Assembly: GCF_014397245.1 (NCBI RefSeq)
Contig: NZ_JACLHY010000001.1
Location: 558,001-622,000 of the forward strand
Length of the DNA: 64,000 nt
DNA from: Arenibacter arenosicollis
Lineage (GTDB): Bacteria; Bacteroidota; Bacteroidia; Flavobacteriales; Flavobacteriaceae
Direction of reading: 5' to 3'
The position numbers were made by a program, and so were the translations under genes. Of this stretch, positions 8,095 to 17,741 are shown in pieces; position 1 is the stretch's first letter; each line of letters starts with the position of its first letter. A model generated the notes under the pieces. It was not told where the DNA came from and ran no database searches. It saw only the letters and a list, made by a program, of their open reading frames with translations.

Positions 8095-10836
8095 TTAATT
8101 CTTGATAAAACGCTTCACCAAAGCCTCCCCTAGATCATTTCGCCCCATAATATAATACATGCCATTGGCCATATCCTCAACATTCATTTCATTATCGTCG
8201 CTACCTGTCATGGTTCTAACGAAAATACCAGTATGGGTATATACGTCCCAATTGGAATTAGGACTTACCCCTTCTCCTGTTATTCGGATTTTAGAGGTGG
8301 AAGGATTTGGAAATAATACCACGGAACCTACTTCCTCCATTGGTGGGCCAAAATTGAAAGTCGACATCTTTAATGCAACAGCTCCCGAAGAGGCACTATT
8401 GTTGCCTGCGGGCCCCAGTAATTGTATTTCTGCCAATTGTGTCTCAGGTTGATTATCATCATTCTTGGTAATAACCAATTTGTAGTGTGAAAATGCATTG
8501 GTATTCGAGAATGTCCATTCCTTTTTTTCATATCGCTCTAAAAACCTGATACCCGTCTGCTCTGTCAATAAATTGTAGTTCTCTCCATCATTCGAGGCAT
8601 AAAGCTTGAATTTTTCGGGATCTGTACCTAAGTTATCATCGGAACTTACCAAGGCCAACTTGTTAACAATCTTGGTCGTAGGGAACTCTATTTGTATCCA
8701 AGTGGGATTGTTATTCTTGGGGATTCCAGAAGCATCCACCCATTTGGAAAAATCGTTTGACCTATAACGATCGTCGAACGCCTTATACCGACTCTCTCCA
8801 TCATTCTTTTCGGACCTAGCCGTAATAATTCCTCCAAAATCGGTGTGGTCTACCTCGGTATCCTGGGATAGGACCGTTATATAACCTGTTTTAACCAGTT
8901 CATCTTCCCCTGCAATATTAGCCACTTTCAAACCAACATCGTAAACGCCTGGGGCTGCATAATTTACAACTGGATTTTGAAGATTGCTGGTTGCTGGGGT
9001 TCCTCCTTCAAAGGTCCAAGACCAGGATGTTGGGCCATCCAAGGATTGATCGGTGAAAGTTACACTCTCCCCTTCCACCACTGTGGTACGATTGGCGGAA
9101 AATTCAGCAATCGGAACAGGTGTGTTGTCATTATGAATCTTTATCTGTCCAATATTAATATTGAAATTATTCACTGCACTGGTAGACAACATCTCGAAGC
9201 CAAGTATAGCTATTTCCTTACCATTATATTGACCCAAATCTATTCTTTTGGTATGCCATCCATTATCCGGACTATCGCCTAAATCCATTGTTATAAAATT
9301 ATCGGGGTCATCGGAAAAGGATAACATAAGTTTTGTATTACTCGGGATGGCCGCACCCATTTTAAAAGTAAGGTCTATTTTCGTAATGGGAGAAATACCA
9401 AGTTTTGTTTTGTAGAGCTTTAAACGATTGACATCACCTGCATTTAGACTACCTGATATATTTAGGGAAGTTCCCCCTTCGAAGGCTTGCGAAAAGTCGA
9501 AATTAGGTGTCAAAGCACTGTTGCCAGTCAAGGAAAATTGCCAGGTTGGTAGGATATCTTGCTTAGCCATATCGTGCCAATCCCTAACCGTTTCATTGCC
9601 ACCAGAAGCAAATAACCTACCGTGTCCCGTATTAAAACTGGTTTTAAAGGGTAGACTTGTAATGACCGACTTCGCAGGAATATAGTGGCCCATTCCCTTC
9701 CATTTTCCGGAAGCATCAGCTTGATCTATATCTCGATCATCCCCCGAAAACAATCTTCTTTCCGTGTCATAGAAATTTTGAACCTCATTGGGGTCGTTCC
9801 TATAATTATTGAATTTGGCATAAGTGAAATTTGTGGCGAATAAGGCAATTGAGGTAAGGGGGTCGGAAATATTTCCGCCATTAAATATTTGATCTATCCA
9901 GGTTACATCATCAAAAGCGGGTTGGGCATTTCTATCTGGCCAAAGATCTGCCCCCATATAAACATCAAATTTACTTCTTCCCAGTATAGTGGTATAATTG
10001 GAAGAATTTTGGACATAGGCTGAATTCCAATTGTAATTTGTGAACATTGCATCTGAAGTACGCTTTAGGTTTTCCAAGTCTTGTAGATAGGCATCGTTCA
10101 AAGAATTTAATTGATTTTGCCAAATAACCGGTCCTGTTTCTATCATGGCATCGTACCAATGGATTTCCATTCCTGCCGGTTTATTTTCCTGAAGGTAGGC
10201 CATAAACGTTCTCATGGCGGTTGCGACGGCCAACGAGGTGGAGGTTTCCTGATTAAACAGCCATCCATCAAAACCATAATAAGTTGCAATTTCGATCAGT
10301 TTGTCCGCTGCAATAAAATTGCCATTGGCATCCTGTTCCATAAAATTATCTATAACCGCAGAATTTCCTCCCCAGGCGGTAGGGGCAAAGAATACCGAAC
10401 CAATTACTTTTACACCATTCTTATGTGCTGCATTTACCCAAGGGGCCGAGGGCATTACAATATTCTGGGAGGCCGTACCACCAAACCAGTTCAGCACGTC
10501 TATGTACTGCCAATGCATGAAATTGAACAGATTAAATTGGTTTTGTTCGGTCATATAATTACCTAAATTATTTATCCCATCAGGGGCCGATAGTACTTTG
10601 ATATCAGTACTAAGATTGGGATTCAATTGAGAATCGGTGGCAGTGAACCGTTGGGCAAGAGGAACTGTAGCTACGTTATTTGCATTTGCTGTAGGACCCG
10701 TAGGACTCCAAATTTTCAATTGGTCCACATTAAGCACATAGGGTGGAGAACCACCTTCAATTTGTGCCTTGGCAATAGGAACTACAAATAAACTAAGAAG
10801 TACGAAAAAGATTAAATTGAGTAGTTGTTTTTTCAT
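8095..10836 (-). CDS. Secreted endo-beta-N-acetylglucosaminidase (GH85) with PKD, discoidin and T9SS domains
   Basis: Modular exported enzyme of 913 aa. After a signal peptide ending in KAQ comes a GH85 catalytic region (about 40-560). The hallmark is DGWLFNQETS, with Asn195 and Glu197 as the assisting and acid/base residues of the substrate-assisted mechanism. GH85 enzymes cut the chitobiose core of N-glycans. A PKD domain follows (about 575-655, SWSWTFEGGTPA), then an F5/8 type C (CBM32-like) domain (about 665-805), then a type IX secretion C-terminal sorting domain (about 835-913, starting VVLFPNPS). The protein should therefore cross the outer membrane and be displayed or released. It is transcribed alone on the minus strand and converges with the aldolase run, which may use sugars it frees. 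A GH85-related family with another specificity cannot be excluded. Confidence 0.9.
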   Translation of the reverse strand: MKKQLLNLIFFVLLSLFVVPIAKAQIEGGSPPYVLNVDQLKIWSPTGPTANANNVATVPLAQRFTATDSQLNPNLSTDIKVLSAPDGINNLGNYMTEQNQFNLFNFMHWQYIDVLNWFGGTASQNIVMPSAPWVNAAHKNGVKVIGSVFFAPTAWGGNSAVIDNFMEQDANGNFIAADKLIEIATYYGFDGWLFNQETSTSLAVATAMRTFMAYLQENKPAGMEIHWYDAMIETGPVIWQNQLNSLNDAYLQDLENLKRTSDAMFTNYNWNSAYVQNSSNYTTILGRSKFDVYMGADLWPDRNAQPAFDDVTWIDQIFNGGNISDPLTSIALFATNFTYAKFNNYRNDPNEVQNFYDTERRLFSGDDRDIDQADASGKWKGMGHYIPAKSVITSLPFKTSFNTGHGRLFASGGNETVRDWHDMAKQDILPTWQFSLTGNSALTPNFDFSQAFEGGTSLNISGSLNAGDVNRLKLYKTKLGISPITKIDLTFKMGAAIPSNTKLMLSFSDDPDNFITMDLGDSPDNGWHTKRIDLGQYNGKEIAILGFEMLSTSAVNNFNINIGQIKIHNDNTPVPIAEFSANRTTVVEGESVTFTDQSLDGPTSWSWTFEGGTPATSNLQNPVVNYAAPGVYDVGLKVANIAGEDELVKTGYITVLSQDTEVDHTDFGGIITARSEKNDGESRYKAFDDRYRSNDFSKWVDASGIPKNNNPTWIQIEFPTTKIVNKLALVSSDDNLGTDPEKFKLYASNDGENYNLLTEQTGIRFLERYEKKEWTFSNTNAFSHYKLVITKNDDNQPETQLAEIQLLGPAGNNSASSGAVALKMSTFNFGPPMEEVGSVVLFPNPSTSKIRITGEGVSPNSNWDVYTHTGIFVRTMTGSDDNEMNVEDMANGMYYIMGRNDLGEALVKRFIKN

Positions 10837-11068
10837 AATGGGGGATTTTAATGAACTAACACCTTGGATAATAGTTATATATATTTTGTCCCAGGTGCAT
10901 AGTTTGATTTGATTTTAAGATAGGGGATTATTCCATTTTAGCCCCCAAATTTTCGATGAACAACATCTGTGACATTTCCAACGCCGGCAAATCTATATAA
11001 AATCCATAAAAAAAGTATGCTTTAATTACGAAATATTAAAATTTATGCATCATAAATCTACAATTTCG

Positions 11069-13285
11069 CTATTTTATCAATTCCTTTAAAGTCCAATAGC
11101 TTTTCTTATCCGGATTTTTGGCACGGATATCCCTAACATCATTTTCATGGATCATGGTAGTATCGTTCATGGAACGGATGTAGGTAGCCACATGGCCGAT
11201 CCAATCATCATCATTGGAGCCCATTGGTAGCATAATGCCATATTCCTTTCCATCTATTGGTCCGGTAAGTCCGTTTAGAAGAATTTTTACGAGCACTTCC
11301 TTATCGCCCATAACTCTTGGTGAACCAATTAAGGAGGGTGCGATCAGGGAATTTTCGCCATTGGGAACCCCTTTTAGGTCTGGGCCATGGCAGGTAACAC
11401 AGGTCTGTTTATAAATATCATATCCGTCCAAAGCCCTCCATTTATGACCATTGCTTCTATTGGCCAGCCTATGTTTCAATTTTAGCAAATCTGAGTCTTT
11501 TGCTTTTAAACCTAGTGCCACGGAAGCAGCAACCAACTCATTGTCACCATATTCTTCTGCGATTGAACTCAAGAGATCTGCGCCTTCAGTACTTTTGGAA
11601 TAACGTAAACTCAACACCAATTGGTTTACTACGTTAATGTCGGCATCTGTTTGCAATTTGGCCAAGGCTTGCATAATGTCTTGATCTTCTTTCTTCAAGA
11701 ATTCCTCACTCAATCTTATAGCCGTAATACGTACCCTGGGATCCACATCATTTAGCTTTTCAAGAATAAGAGGCTTATCCAAAACACCTAATCCTTCCAA
11801 TGTCCAAAGCGCATGAACCCTTTCGCGAGGATAGTCCTTATCTCCAAAGTTTTTTGTCCAAAAAGACTCATTATCCCTTGCTAATTCCTTCAGCTTCGGC
11901 ACAACACTCATATCTCCTTTTAATATGATCAGCTTTTGGGCCGTATTTCTATACCATCCGTTGGGGTGTCCTAAATAATCCACTAGTTTCTCGGCGGATT
12001 TATCCAAAAGGTTGGGTTTTCCATCTGGCTCAATCTCCTCGTGGACAATACGATATATCCTTCCTCTTCCAATGTTCTTGTCCAACCCTTTGCGGAGAAT
12101 AACCGGTCTTAAATGACTTCCTTCCCTTGTCCAGTTTCCCTCTTGAATAATTCCTCGGTACATATCAACAATGTAAAGGCTCCCATCAGGTCCTGTTTGT
12201 GCCTGCACAGGTCTAAAGTTCAAATCCGTGGAAGCTAAAAACTCGGCCTCATCATAGGCATTATATAGTACTTTTTTACCGTTCTCATTTTTTATTTTTG
12301 CCCTGCGTATCAACCTGCCCACGGGTTCTGGAATAAATAAGTCTCCATAAGTGGACGGAGGTAATTTATCACCCCTAAATATTTCTTGTCCGGCTACCCC
12401 GGTAAATTTATTCAGGGTGCCATCTTCCTTCAATCTTAATTCTGCACCACCCTGAACATCAGGTGTACCCACCACTGGCCATGGTTCCATAAATCCTTCC
12501 GAGATCTGTCCTTCTAGGTCCACTTCTCCGTATATTGGTGGTACCTGAAAACCATAGGCCGCAGTTTCTCCACCTGCAGATGAATAATACATATTTCCTA
12601 AATCGTCCTGGGTTAGCCCCCATTGTCCACTGGAACCATCTACGAGGGAATCTACTTGTATTCCGTCCTTATTAAACCTGAACCGCAATGGATTGTAGGT
12701 GGTATACACCCAATTATCCAAGTTCCATACCAAACCACTCTGTTGGTGCTCCAGGTTACCACCCCTCCTTTTTGGGTTTTCATAAACCCTAATTTTTTCG
12801 TCGGCCACACCGTCATTATCGGTATCCCTATAGCTCCATAAATCATAGGAATAAGTTTCATTCACTATAAGTCGGTCATCCAAGGGTAAAATCATCCTTG
12901 GTAGAAGAAGACTATCGATGAACACTGTGCTCTTATCCATTTTTCCATCCCCATCCAAATCTACCAACAGTTTTATCTGACTAGTAGGTTCGTCTTCCCC
13001 GACTGCATCCACATTTTGCATATAGGTGCTCATTTCAGCCACATACATCTTGCCATTGCCATCCCACGCTATAGCAACCGGCTCGTTGACCATGGGTTCA
13101 CTTGCAACCAATTCTATCCTGTATCCTTCGGGTAGATAAAACTTTTTCAGACTTTCTTCAGGAGAAAGAAAATCCGATGGCGCTTCCCTTACAATTTCCG
13201 GTTTTTCATAAATTTTATCCTTGTATTCCTTTTTTCCACAACTTACAATGACCAGAAGAAGCAGGGTCACTTTTAATCTATTCAT
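11069..13285 (-). CDS. PVC-type membrane-bound dehydrogenase with HEAT repeats and cytochrome c domain
   Basis: Lipoprotein of about 738 aa (lipobox VIVSC, Cys16, with start at ATG 13285; ATG 13294 adds three residues). Residues about 45-400 form the beta-propeller of the glucose/sorbosone-dehydrogenase-like PVC family (LPEGYRIELVASEPMVNEP, VAEMSTYMQNVD, a DLDGDGKMD calcium-type loop). A helical HEAT-like segment follows (about 430-600). The C-terminus is a cytochrome c domain with haem motif CVTCH at 632-636 and an axial-ligand candidate Met in IMLPMGSND. Such proteins oxidise sugars or alcohols in the periplasm and pass electrons to the respiratory chain. It may be cotranscribed with the transporter gene 51 bases upstream. 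The exact substrate is unknown. Confidence 0.88.
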   Translation of the reverse strand: MNRLKVTLLLLVIVSCGKKEYKDKIYEKPEIVREAPSDFLSPEESLKKFYLPEGYRIELVASEPMVNEPVAIAWDGNGKMYVAEMSTYMQNVDAVGEDEPTSQIKLLVDLDGDGKMDKSTVFIDSLLLPRMILPLDDRLIVNETYSYDLWSYRDTDNDGVADEKIRVYENPKRRGGNLEHQQSGLVWNLDNWVYTTYNPLRFRFNKDGIQVDSLVDGSSGQWGLTQDDLGNMYYSSAGGETAAYGFQVPPIYGEVDLEGQISEGFMEPWPVVGTPDVQGGAELRLKEDGTLNKFTGVAGQEIFRGDKLPPSTYGDLFIPEPVGRLIRRAKIKNENGKKVLYNAYDEAEFLASTDLNFRPVQAQTGPDGSLYIVDMYRGIIQEGNWTREGSHLRPVILRKGLDKNIGRGRIYRIVHEEIEPDGKPNLLDKSAEKLVDYLGHPNGWYRNTAQKLIILKGDMSVVPKLKELARDNESFWTKNFGDKDYPRERVHALWTLEGLGVLDKPLILEKLNDVDPRVRITAIRLSEEFLKKEDQDIMQALAKLQTDADINVVNQLVLSLRYSKSTEGADLLSSIAEEYGDNELVAASVALGLKAKDSDLLKLKHRLANRSNGHKWRALDGYDIYKQTCVTCHGPDLKGVPNGENSLIAPSLIGSPRVMGDKEVLVKILLNGLTGPIDGKEYGIMLPMGSNDDDWIGHVATYIRSMNDTTMIHENDVRDIRAKNPDKKSYWTLKELIK

Positions 13286-13344
13286 ATTCAACATATTACT
13301 ATATCTGTGCTTTTGGTTGGATCAAATTTAACTTTTAATACGTA

Positions 13345-14433
13345 TTAATTGCCGTCTTTTGGAGGTCTTTTATGCCAATATGAAGCGAGAATAGAACCCG
13401 TTATGTTCATCAAAGGTCCAAAAACGGCCGGTGCCAGACCCATGGTCGCTATCTTACCCAAAGAATTGGCTATCCCTGAGGCAAGGCCCCCATTTTGCAT
13501 CCCAACTTCCAGTGCAATCGTACGTGAATCCTGCTCATTCAACTTCAATAGTCGAGCATACCAGTACCCTAGCATGTACCCAAATAAGTTGTGGATAAGT
13601 ACCAATAACATTAAGATTCCGCCTATATCCAAAAGGCTGTCTCTGCCAGCTGCCGTTATCACTACAATTATAAGGCCAATACCCAACATGGAGATTACCG
13701 GCAGTGCCTTGTCCATCCATTTAGCCTTATCTCCCCTCAAACGGTTAAACAACAGACCAACACCGAGGGGCAAAATAATCATCTTTACAATACTCCACAT
13801 CATATCCAACACATCAATCTCTATAAATTCGCCAGCCAAGAACTTCATAAGAAGTGGTGTTACAAAAGGAGCAAGAATTGTGGAGATGGAGGTAATTGTG
13901 ATCGAGAGCGCTAGGTTGGCCTTCGCCAAATATGCCATTACATTGGATGCCACCCCACTAGGGGAACAGCCGATCAGAACGATCCCTGCCGCGATTTCCG
14001 GTGGAAAGTTGCTATATTTTGCCAGGACAAAACCCATGATGGGCATAATACCCAACTGTGCCGTGACCCCGACCATTACCCCTTTGGGCGACTTGATAAC
14101 TTCTGCAAAATCGCCAAGTTTCATTGAGGTTCCCATACCGAACATAATGAGTTGGATCAAGGGTATGATCAGTGCGGTAAGCTTAAAATCGCCTATCTGC
14201 AAAAAGTATTGGGGGTAATATAACGCCAGGGCTACTCCGGCAAATATGGAGGCTGTAAATACATAACTGCTCAGGGACTTATATCCACTGAAGCCAAAGG
14301 CCAGAAGTGCAAAAAAGGCCATTATCAATAGCCCGGCATGTTCAATATTATGGGTAAAGATCATGCCCAAAATTGCCAACAGAAATATGGCGGCCATGCC
14401 AAGACAAATGGAATAAATATTCAATTTTTTCAA
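13345..14433 (-). CDS. Bile acid:sodium symporter (SBF) family transporter
   Basis: Integral membrane protein of 362 aa with about nine or ten hydrophobic segments. The family core is visible as QLIMFGMGTSMKLGDF, IGCSPSGVASNVMAYLAKAN and, near the C-terminus, ALEVGMQNGGLASGIA; the paired GCSPSG and EVGMQNGG crossover motifs place it in the BASS/SBF superfamily. Bacterial members carry organic anions such as keto acids together with sodium. The neighbours are a periplasmic dehydrogenase and exported RraA- and SnoaL-like proteins, so a sugar-acid or keto-acid product of those enzymes is a plausible cargo. Confidence 0.9.
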   Translation of the reverse strand: MKKLNIYSICLGMAAIFLLAILGMIFTHNIEHAGLLIMAFFALLAFGFSGYKSLSSYVFTASIFAGVALALYYPQYFLQIGDFKLTALIIPLIQLIMFGMGTSMKLGDFAEVIKSPKGVMVGVTAQLGIMPIMGFVLAKYSNFPPEIAAGIVLIGCSPSGVASNVMAYLAKANLALSITITSISTILAPFVTPLLMKFLAGEFIEIDVLDMMWSIVKMIILPLGVGLLFNRLRGDKAKWMDKALPVISMLGIGLIIVVITAAGRDSLLDIGGILMLLVLIHNLFGYMLGYWYARLLKLNEQDSRTIALEVGMQNGGLASGIANSLGKIATMGLAPAVFGPLMNITGSILASYWHKRPPKDGN

Positions 14434-14460
14434 AATAGTTTGGTTTAGGTTATTGTGGTT

Positions 14461-14985
14461 CTAGCTGGGCAATTTATAAGCCTGTCTAGCCAAAAGCCGA
14501 AGTTTGCCGTCCTTCCCTTTTTGATAGACCTGCATATTGCCGATACGAACCTCCACAGGTTCCCCGGCATTGGTGCCTTTGGCCAAAAAAATATGTCTAA
14601 CAATTGCTGTATTCCCAGAAATATGGATGGTCTGGTCAGCAGCTTCCAAAGACAAAAAATCGAACGGGCCGTTCACTAAATCATCTATAAACGCGTCTTT
14701 GTTCTGAATAAGTCCGCTCGAATGACCATAGGTAAGTTCCTCAGAGCACAGCGTTTCCATGAGTTCCGCGGTCGGATTTACCATGACTTTATTAAAAGCT
14801 GTCACAGCCTTTTGAACTTCATCAATGGTGGGCAGATCTTGCCCTTCCATGGTAGTACTAGTAGAAGTTTCAGACTTCGTGTGATCTGTATTTTGCTTAC
14901 ACCCCATCAATATGAACAGGGCGAAAAAAACAATGATCCAGCTGCTTTTTATTTTGTGATCTTCTTTTTGATCCTTGACTTTCAT
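14461..14985 (-). CDS. SnoaL/DUF4440-like lipoprotein
   Basis: Small protein of about 174 aa with a lipoprotein signal (FILMGC) and a single NTF2-like fold domain of the SnoaL/DUF4440 type: helix VQKAVTAFNKVMVNPTAELM, then LTYGHSSGLIQNKDAFIDD, and late strands ending in LLARQAYKLPS. This fold serves as isomerase, dehydratase, lyase or ligand-binding module, so function is open. An in-frame ATG at 15009 gives a longer protein that overlaps the stop of the next upstream gene by 7 bases; the shorter start gives a cleaner signal peptide. Either way it is coupled with the RraA-like gene. Confidence 0.8.
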   Translation of the reverse strand: MKVKDQKEDHKIKSSWIIVFFALFILMGCKQNTDHTKSETSTSTTMEGQDLPTIDEVQKAVTAFNKVMVNPTAELMETLCSEELTYGHSSGLIQNKDAFIDDLVNGPFDFLSLEAADQTIHISGNTAIVRHIFLAKGTNAGEPVEVRIGNMQVYQKGKDGKLRLLARQAYKLPS

Positions 14986-15002
14986 TAATTCCTGTAGTCC
15001 GA

Positions 15003-15929
15003 TTACCATGTCCTTTTACTTAAAATTTTATTCAAAGTCTCCTTGGACATTTTTACCAATTCCGGATGTTTGTCCAGCCATTCAAAGAATTCCGCTTTTA
15101 GCTTTTCGTTCCAATCACTATCTATCTCTCCTGTAGAATATTTTTTGGTCTTTACCATCTCAAAACCAAACTGGTCCTTAAGAGCTACAAACTCCGCAGT
15201 GCTTACTACCTGTTCGGCCAAATGCGCAGGAATAAAAAGTACACCTTCCCTTTTGGCAAGCACAAGATCTCCGGGCAATACCATTACCTGGCCTATCCGT
15301 ATTGGGGTATTGAGTCCCATAAGTACTTCTTCCTCCAAAAAGGATGGGTGAAAATCCCTTACAAAGGCATTGAATCCTTCTATCTGGCTTATACTCTCCA
15401 GATCCCTTGCACTGCCATTAAAAACCACTCCGTTGCCCGACTTGCTGTAAATGGAAGTTGCCAGGGTAGCACCCATAAGTGTACCTGCATCGATCTTGCC
15501 AAAGCTATCGGCCACATAAACGTCGCCTTTAGTGAGTACCTCAATGGGCCATGAATTGGTATTTCCCTTCCTACCCTGCGAATTTATTCCCCTTTCCTTA
15601 ACGCTCTTCTCCACATCGGGGCGGCTCGGCATGAACAATGCCGTAAGTGCCCTACCCACAACAGGAACTTCATCGTGTACCATTTTCCAATTGCCCTCGA
15701 ACTGATTTTTATATCCTTCGTTTTCAAGGACCGTCCATGCATCATCGATACCAATTTTTTTTGCCCGTTCCAAAAGATCGTCTGGAATTTTTGGACGCCC
15801 ATCGTTAAACCGTTCCCCTTTCCATTCAGAAGTCAGGAAAATCAATTCCTCCTTGGGAATGGTCTGTCCAAATACATTAAAAGTGAGTAAAAATGAGAAA
15901 AGGATTAGTACAATTATATTGAACTTCAT
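15003..15929 (-). CDS. Exported RraA/HMG-aldolase-family protein
   Basis: Protein of 308 aa with a clear signal peptide (MKFNIIVLILFSFLLTFNVF, cut after FGQ) followed by a RraA-like domain. The alpha/beta core is visible as EVLTKGDVYVADSFGKIDAG, the family Arg-Asp in GVVFNGSARDLES, and VLPGDLVLAKREGVLFIPA. Family members include RNase E regulators, 4-hydroxy-4-methyl-2-oxoglutarate/oxaloacetate aldolases and other keto-acid lyases that use a divalent metal. Export to the periplasm is unusual for this family and argues against an RNase role. Its neighbours (RidA, SMP-30, SBF transporter) suggest keto-acid or sugar-acid breakdown. Confidence 0.85.
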   Translation of the reverse strand: MKFNIIVLILFSFLLTFNVFGQTIPKEELIFLTSEWKGERFNDGRPKIPDDLLERAKKIGIDDAWTVLENEGYKNQFEGNWKMVHDEVPVVGRALTALFMPSRPDVEKSVKERGINSQGRKGNTNSWPIEVLTKGDVYVADSFGKIDAGTLMGATLATSIYSKSGNGVVFNGSARDLESISQIEGFNAFVRDFHPSFLEEEVLMGLNTPIRIGQVMVLPGDLVLAKREGVLFIPAHLAEQVVSTAEFVALKDQFGFEMVKTKKYSTGEIDSDWNEKLKAEFFEWLDKHPELVKMSKETLNKILSKRTW

Positions 15930-15964
15930 TGTGCAAAAAGGTTTATAAGATGTTGATCGGTTTA

Positions 15965-16441
15965 CTAGTCCAACGCGGCTATACAGTCCATTTCCACCAA
16001 GGAATTCCCGGGAACGCCACCATAAGTAGCAACAGTAGTCCTTACAGGTGGGTTAGGTCCAAAACGGCCCCTGAACACTTCGTTCATGCCTTTGTAGTCC
16101 GCCAAATCTGCCAAATAAACATTTACCTTGAGTACCTTTTCCATGGAAGAACCATGTTTTTTCAGCTCCTTTTCCAGCTCTTGCAATACTATTTCGGTAT
16201 GTGCCTTGATCTCATAAGGTTCCACATGCGCGCCCTTCCCTGCAATATAAAGAGTATTCCCGTGTTTTACGCCTCCTGAAAATAATGGAATATCCTGATC
16301 CATGACGATGTCACCTACGACTTCTTTTTTTGGTTTTGAACCTCCGTCCATTGCCTTGGCTGCGGCACCCAGGCCAAACATGGCCGCCAATCCCATTCCT
16401 AGTTTCTTAAAAGATGCTCTTCTTGTTGTTTTGTTTTCCAT
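15965..16441 (-). CDS. RidA-family protein with Tat-like signal
   Basis: Protein of 158 aa. The N-terminus reads TTRRASFKKLGMGLAAMFGL, a twin-arginine-type signal, followed by a YjgF/YER057c/UK114 (RidA) domain (about 40-158). Family features are FSGGVKHGNTLYIAGKG, the conserved active-site Arg in PNPPVRTTVATYGGVPG and the Glu in LVEMDCIAA. RidA proteins usually deaminate reactive enamine/imine intermediates in the cytosol; some relatives act in catabolic pathways. Export is unusual and fits the exported RraA-like protein encoded 35 bases downstream. The gene could belong to the same operon. Confidence 0.88.
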   Translation of the reverse strand: MENKTTRRASFKKLGMGLAAMFGLGAAAKAMDGGSKPKKEVVGDIVMDQDIPLFSGGVKHGNTLYIAGKGAHVEPYEIKAHTEIVLQELEKELKKHGSSMEKVLKVNVYLADLADYKGMNEVFRGRFGPNPPVRTTVATYGGVPGNSLVEMDCIAALD

Positions 16442-16769
16442 GCCTATTGAAATTATGATTATTTGTTTTATGTAAAAAAATTTATTTATAGTCCATTTAT
16501 AAGTTTTTAAGTGGCCAATAGTTACCCTACTAAAAAGGCTATGTTCTTATCTAAATTGATTAATTATTGACAATCCAAAACTTATAAATACTTATCCTCT
16601 AACCATCTATTGTCCACATCATGAATATATGAAATTTTCGCCATCTTAATATATTCGCCCATATTATTGTTTTAGGCATTACTGGAAGCCAAAATTGCCT
16701 AGCTTTAAGTACTACCTCCACAACATAGTTGTACATAAATGTAGTACTCTTGGTTTTAGATATTTAAAG
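16442..16769. other. Intergenic, AT-rich, no gene seen
   Basis: Separates two minus-strand genes. It must hold the promoter of the RidA operon, but no clear TAnnTTTG box was found and no hairpin with a T-run is obvious. Confidence 0.5.
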
Positions 16770-17741
16770 CTATTTATCCATTAGAAATTCCCTTCCGGGA
16801 TGTTCTGTCTCAAAGGTTTCAAAATTACCGTTGTCCTGTAGCGTTATAAAGGCCTTAGTACCTTCACTTCCACCAAATGCTATGTTCGATGGAGTTTTGC
16901 CCTTTAATTCAATTTCCTTTAGAATTTTACCATCAGGCGAAACTTTAACCACAGTGCCCTTTCCATGACGGGTGATATATAGGTTTCCCTTGATGTCTGT
17001 ACGCATACCGTCCATTCCAAAATCTTCAAATTTAATAAGCAGCCGTTTATTGCTTATTTCACCATTTGGGGAAAGGTCATATGCCCAAACATTGCGCTGT
17101 ACCGATTCGTTGACATAAAGTGTTTTGTTGTCCGGACTAACCTCGATACCATTGGTAGTTCCCATATCCCCTTCCAGCAGGGTAACAGTACCATCGGAAT
17201 CTATTCTCCATATTTGCCCCTTTGAATTTTTCCAGTCTGGATCACTGGCAAAAAGTATATCGTTATCCATTATTGCAACATCATTTGGCTGGTTCATGGC
17301 ATCATTATGGGCAAAAACACTGATCTCTTTGGTATCCATGTCCACCTTTAAAATGTTGTGCTTGGTATAATCTGCAATGAACATTTCGCCCTTGCTATTA
17401 AAACGAATCCCATTGCCAACACTACCCTCGGGGAGATTAACAAATAAGGAAGCTTTGCCATTGGAATCAACCCTGCCAATGGTTCCCGTCCTTTCAAAAT
17501 TAACGGCATATAAGATTCCATTGGGATCTACAGCTGGACCTTCAATTCCAGACGGAAAGAGGGCAGGTTCGGTAAATTCCCGGCTTTGGTACAACCCCTT
17601 TTTTTGCACTACATCAATATCGTCAGATCCTTTTTTCACGGTATTTTCCCGTTTTTCCTTACATCCTATTATAAATAGTATTAAACATAAGGCGGTTAGT
17701 TGGTATTTAATAAAAGAGTTCGACTTGCAATTCATTTTCAT
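16770..17741 (-). CDS. SMP-30/gluconolactonase-family lipoprotein
   Basis: Protein of 323 aa (321 if the second Met is used). Lipobox FIIGC places the anchor at Cys27. The rest is a six-bladed propeller of the SMP-30/gluconolactonase/LRE type. Repeated blade motifs include EGPAVDPNGILYAVNFE, GNGIRFNSKGEMFIADYT, QPNDVAIMDNDILFASDP and TNGIEVSPDNKTLYVNES, with the metal-binding Glu, Asn and Asp of the family in EGPA, QPND and TNGIEVSPD. Members hydrolyse sugar lactones in a metal-dependent way. A periplasmic lactonase would follow naturally on the periplasmic PVC-type dehydrogenase encoded in the same region. Confidence 0.88.
   Translation of the reverse strand: MKMNCKSNSFIKYQLTALCLILFIIGCKEKRENTVKKGSDDIDVVQKKGLYQSREFTEPALFPSGIEGPAVDPNGILYAVNFERTGTIGRVDSNGKASLFVNLPEGSVGNGIRFNSKGEMFIADYTKHNILKVDMDTKEISVFAHNDAMNQPNDVAIMDNDILFASDPDWKNSKGQIWRIDSDGTVTLLEGDMGTTNGIEVSPDNKTLYVNESVQRNVWAYDLSPNGEISNKRLLIKFEDFGMDGMRTDIKGNLYITRHGKGTVVKVSPDGKILKEIELKGKTPSNIAFGGSEGTKAFITLQDNGNFETFETEHPGREFLMDK

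Noticed and set aside
10111-10566. 151-aa plus-strand frame opposite the GH85 gene
   Set aside because: Overlaps the catalytic domain on the other strand and does not look like a protein.
13349-14218. 289-aa plus-strand reading frame opposite the SBF transporter gene
   Set aside because: Antisense shadow of a well-supported membrane protein; composition (Pro/Ile/Thr-rich) follows from the complement of hydrophobic codons.
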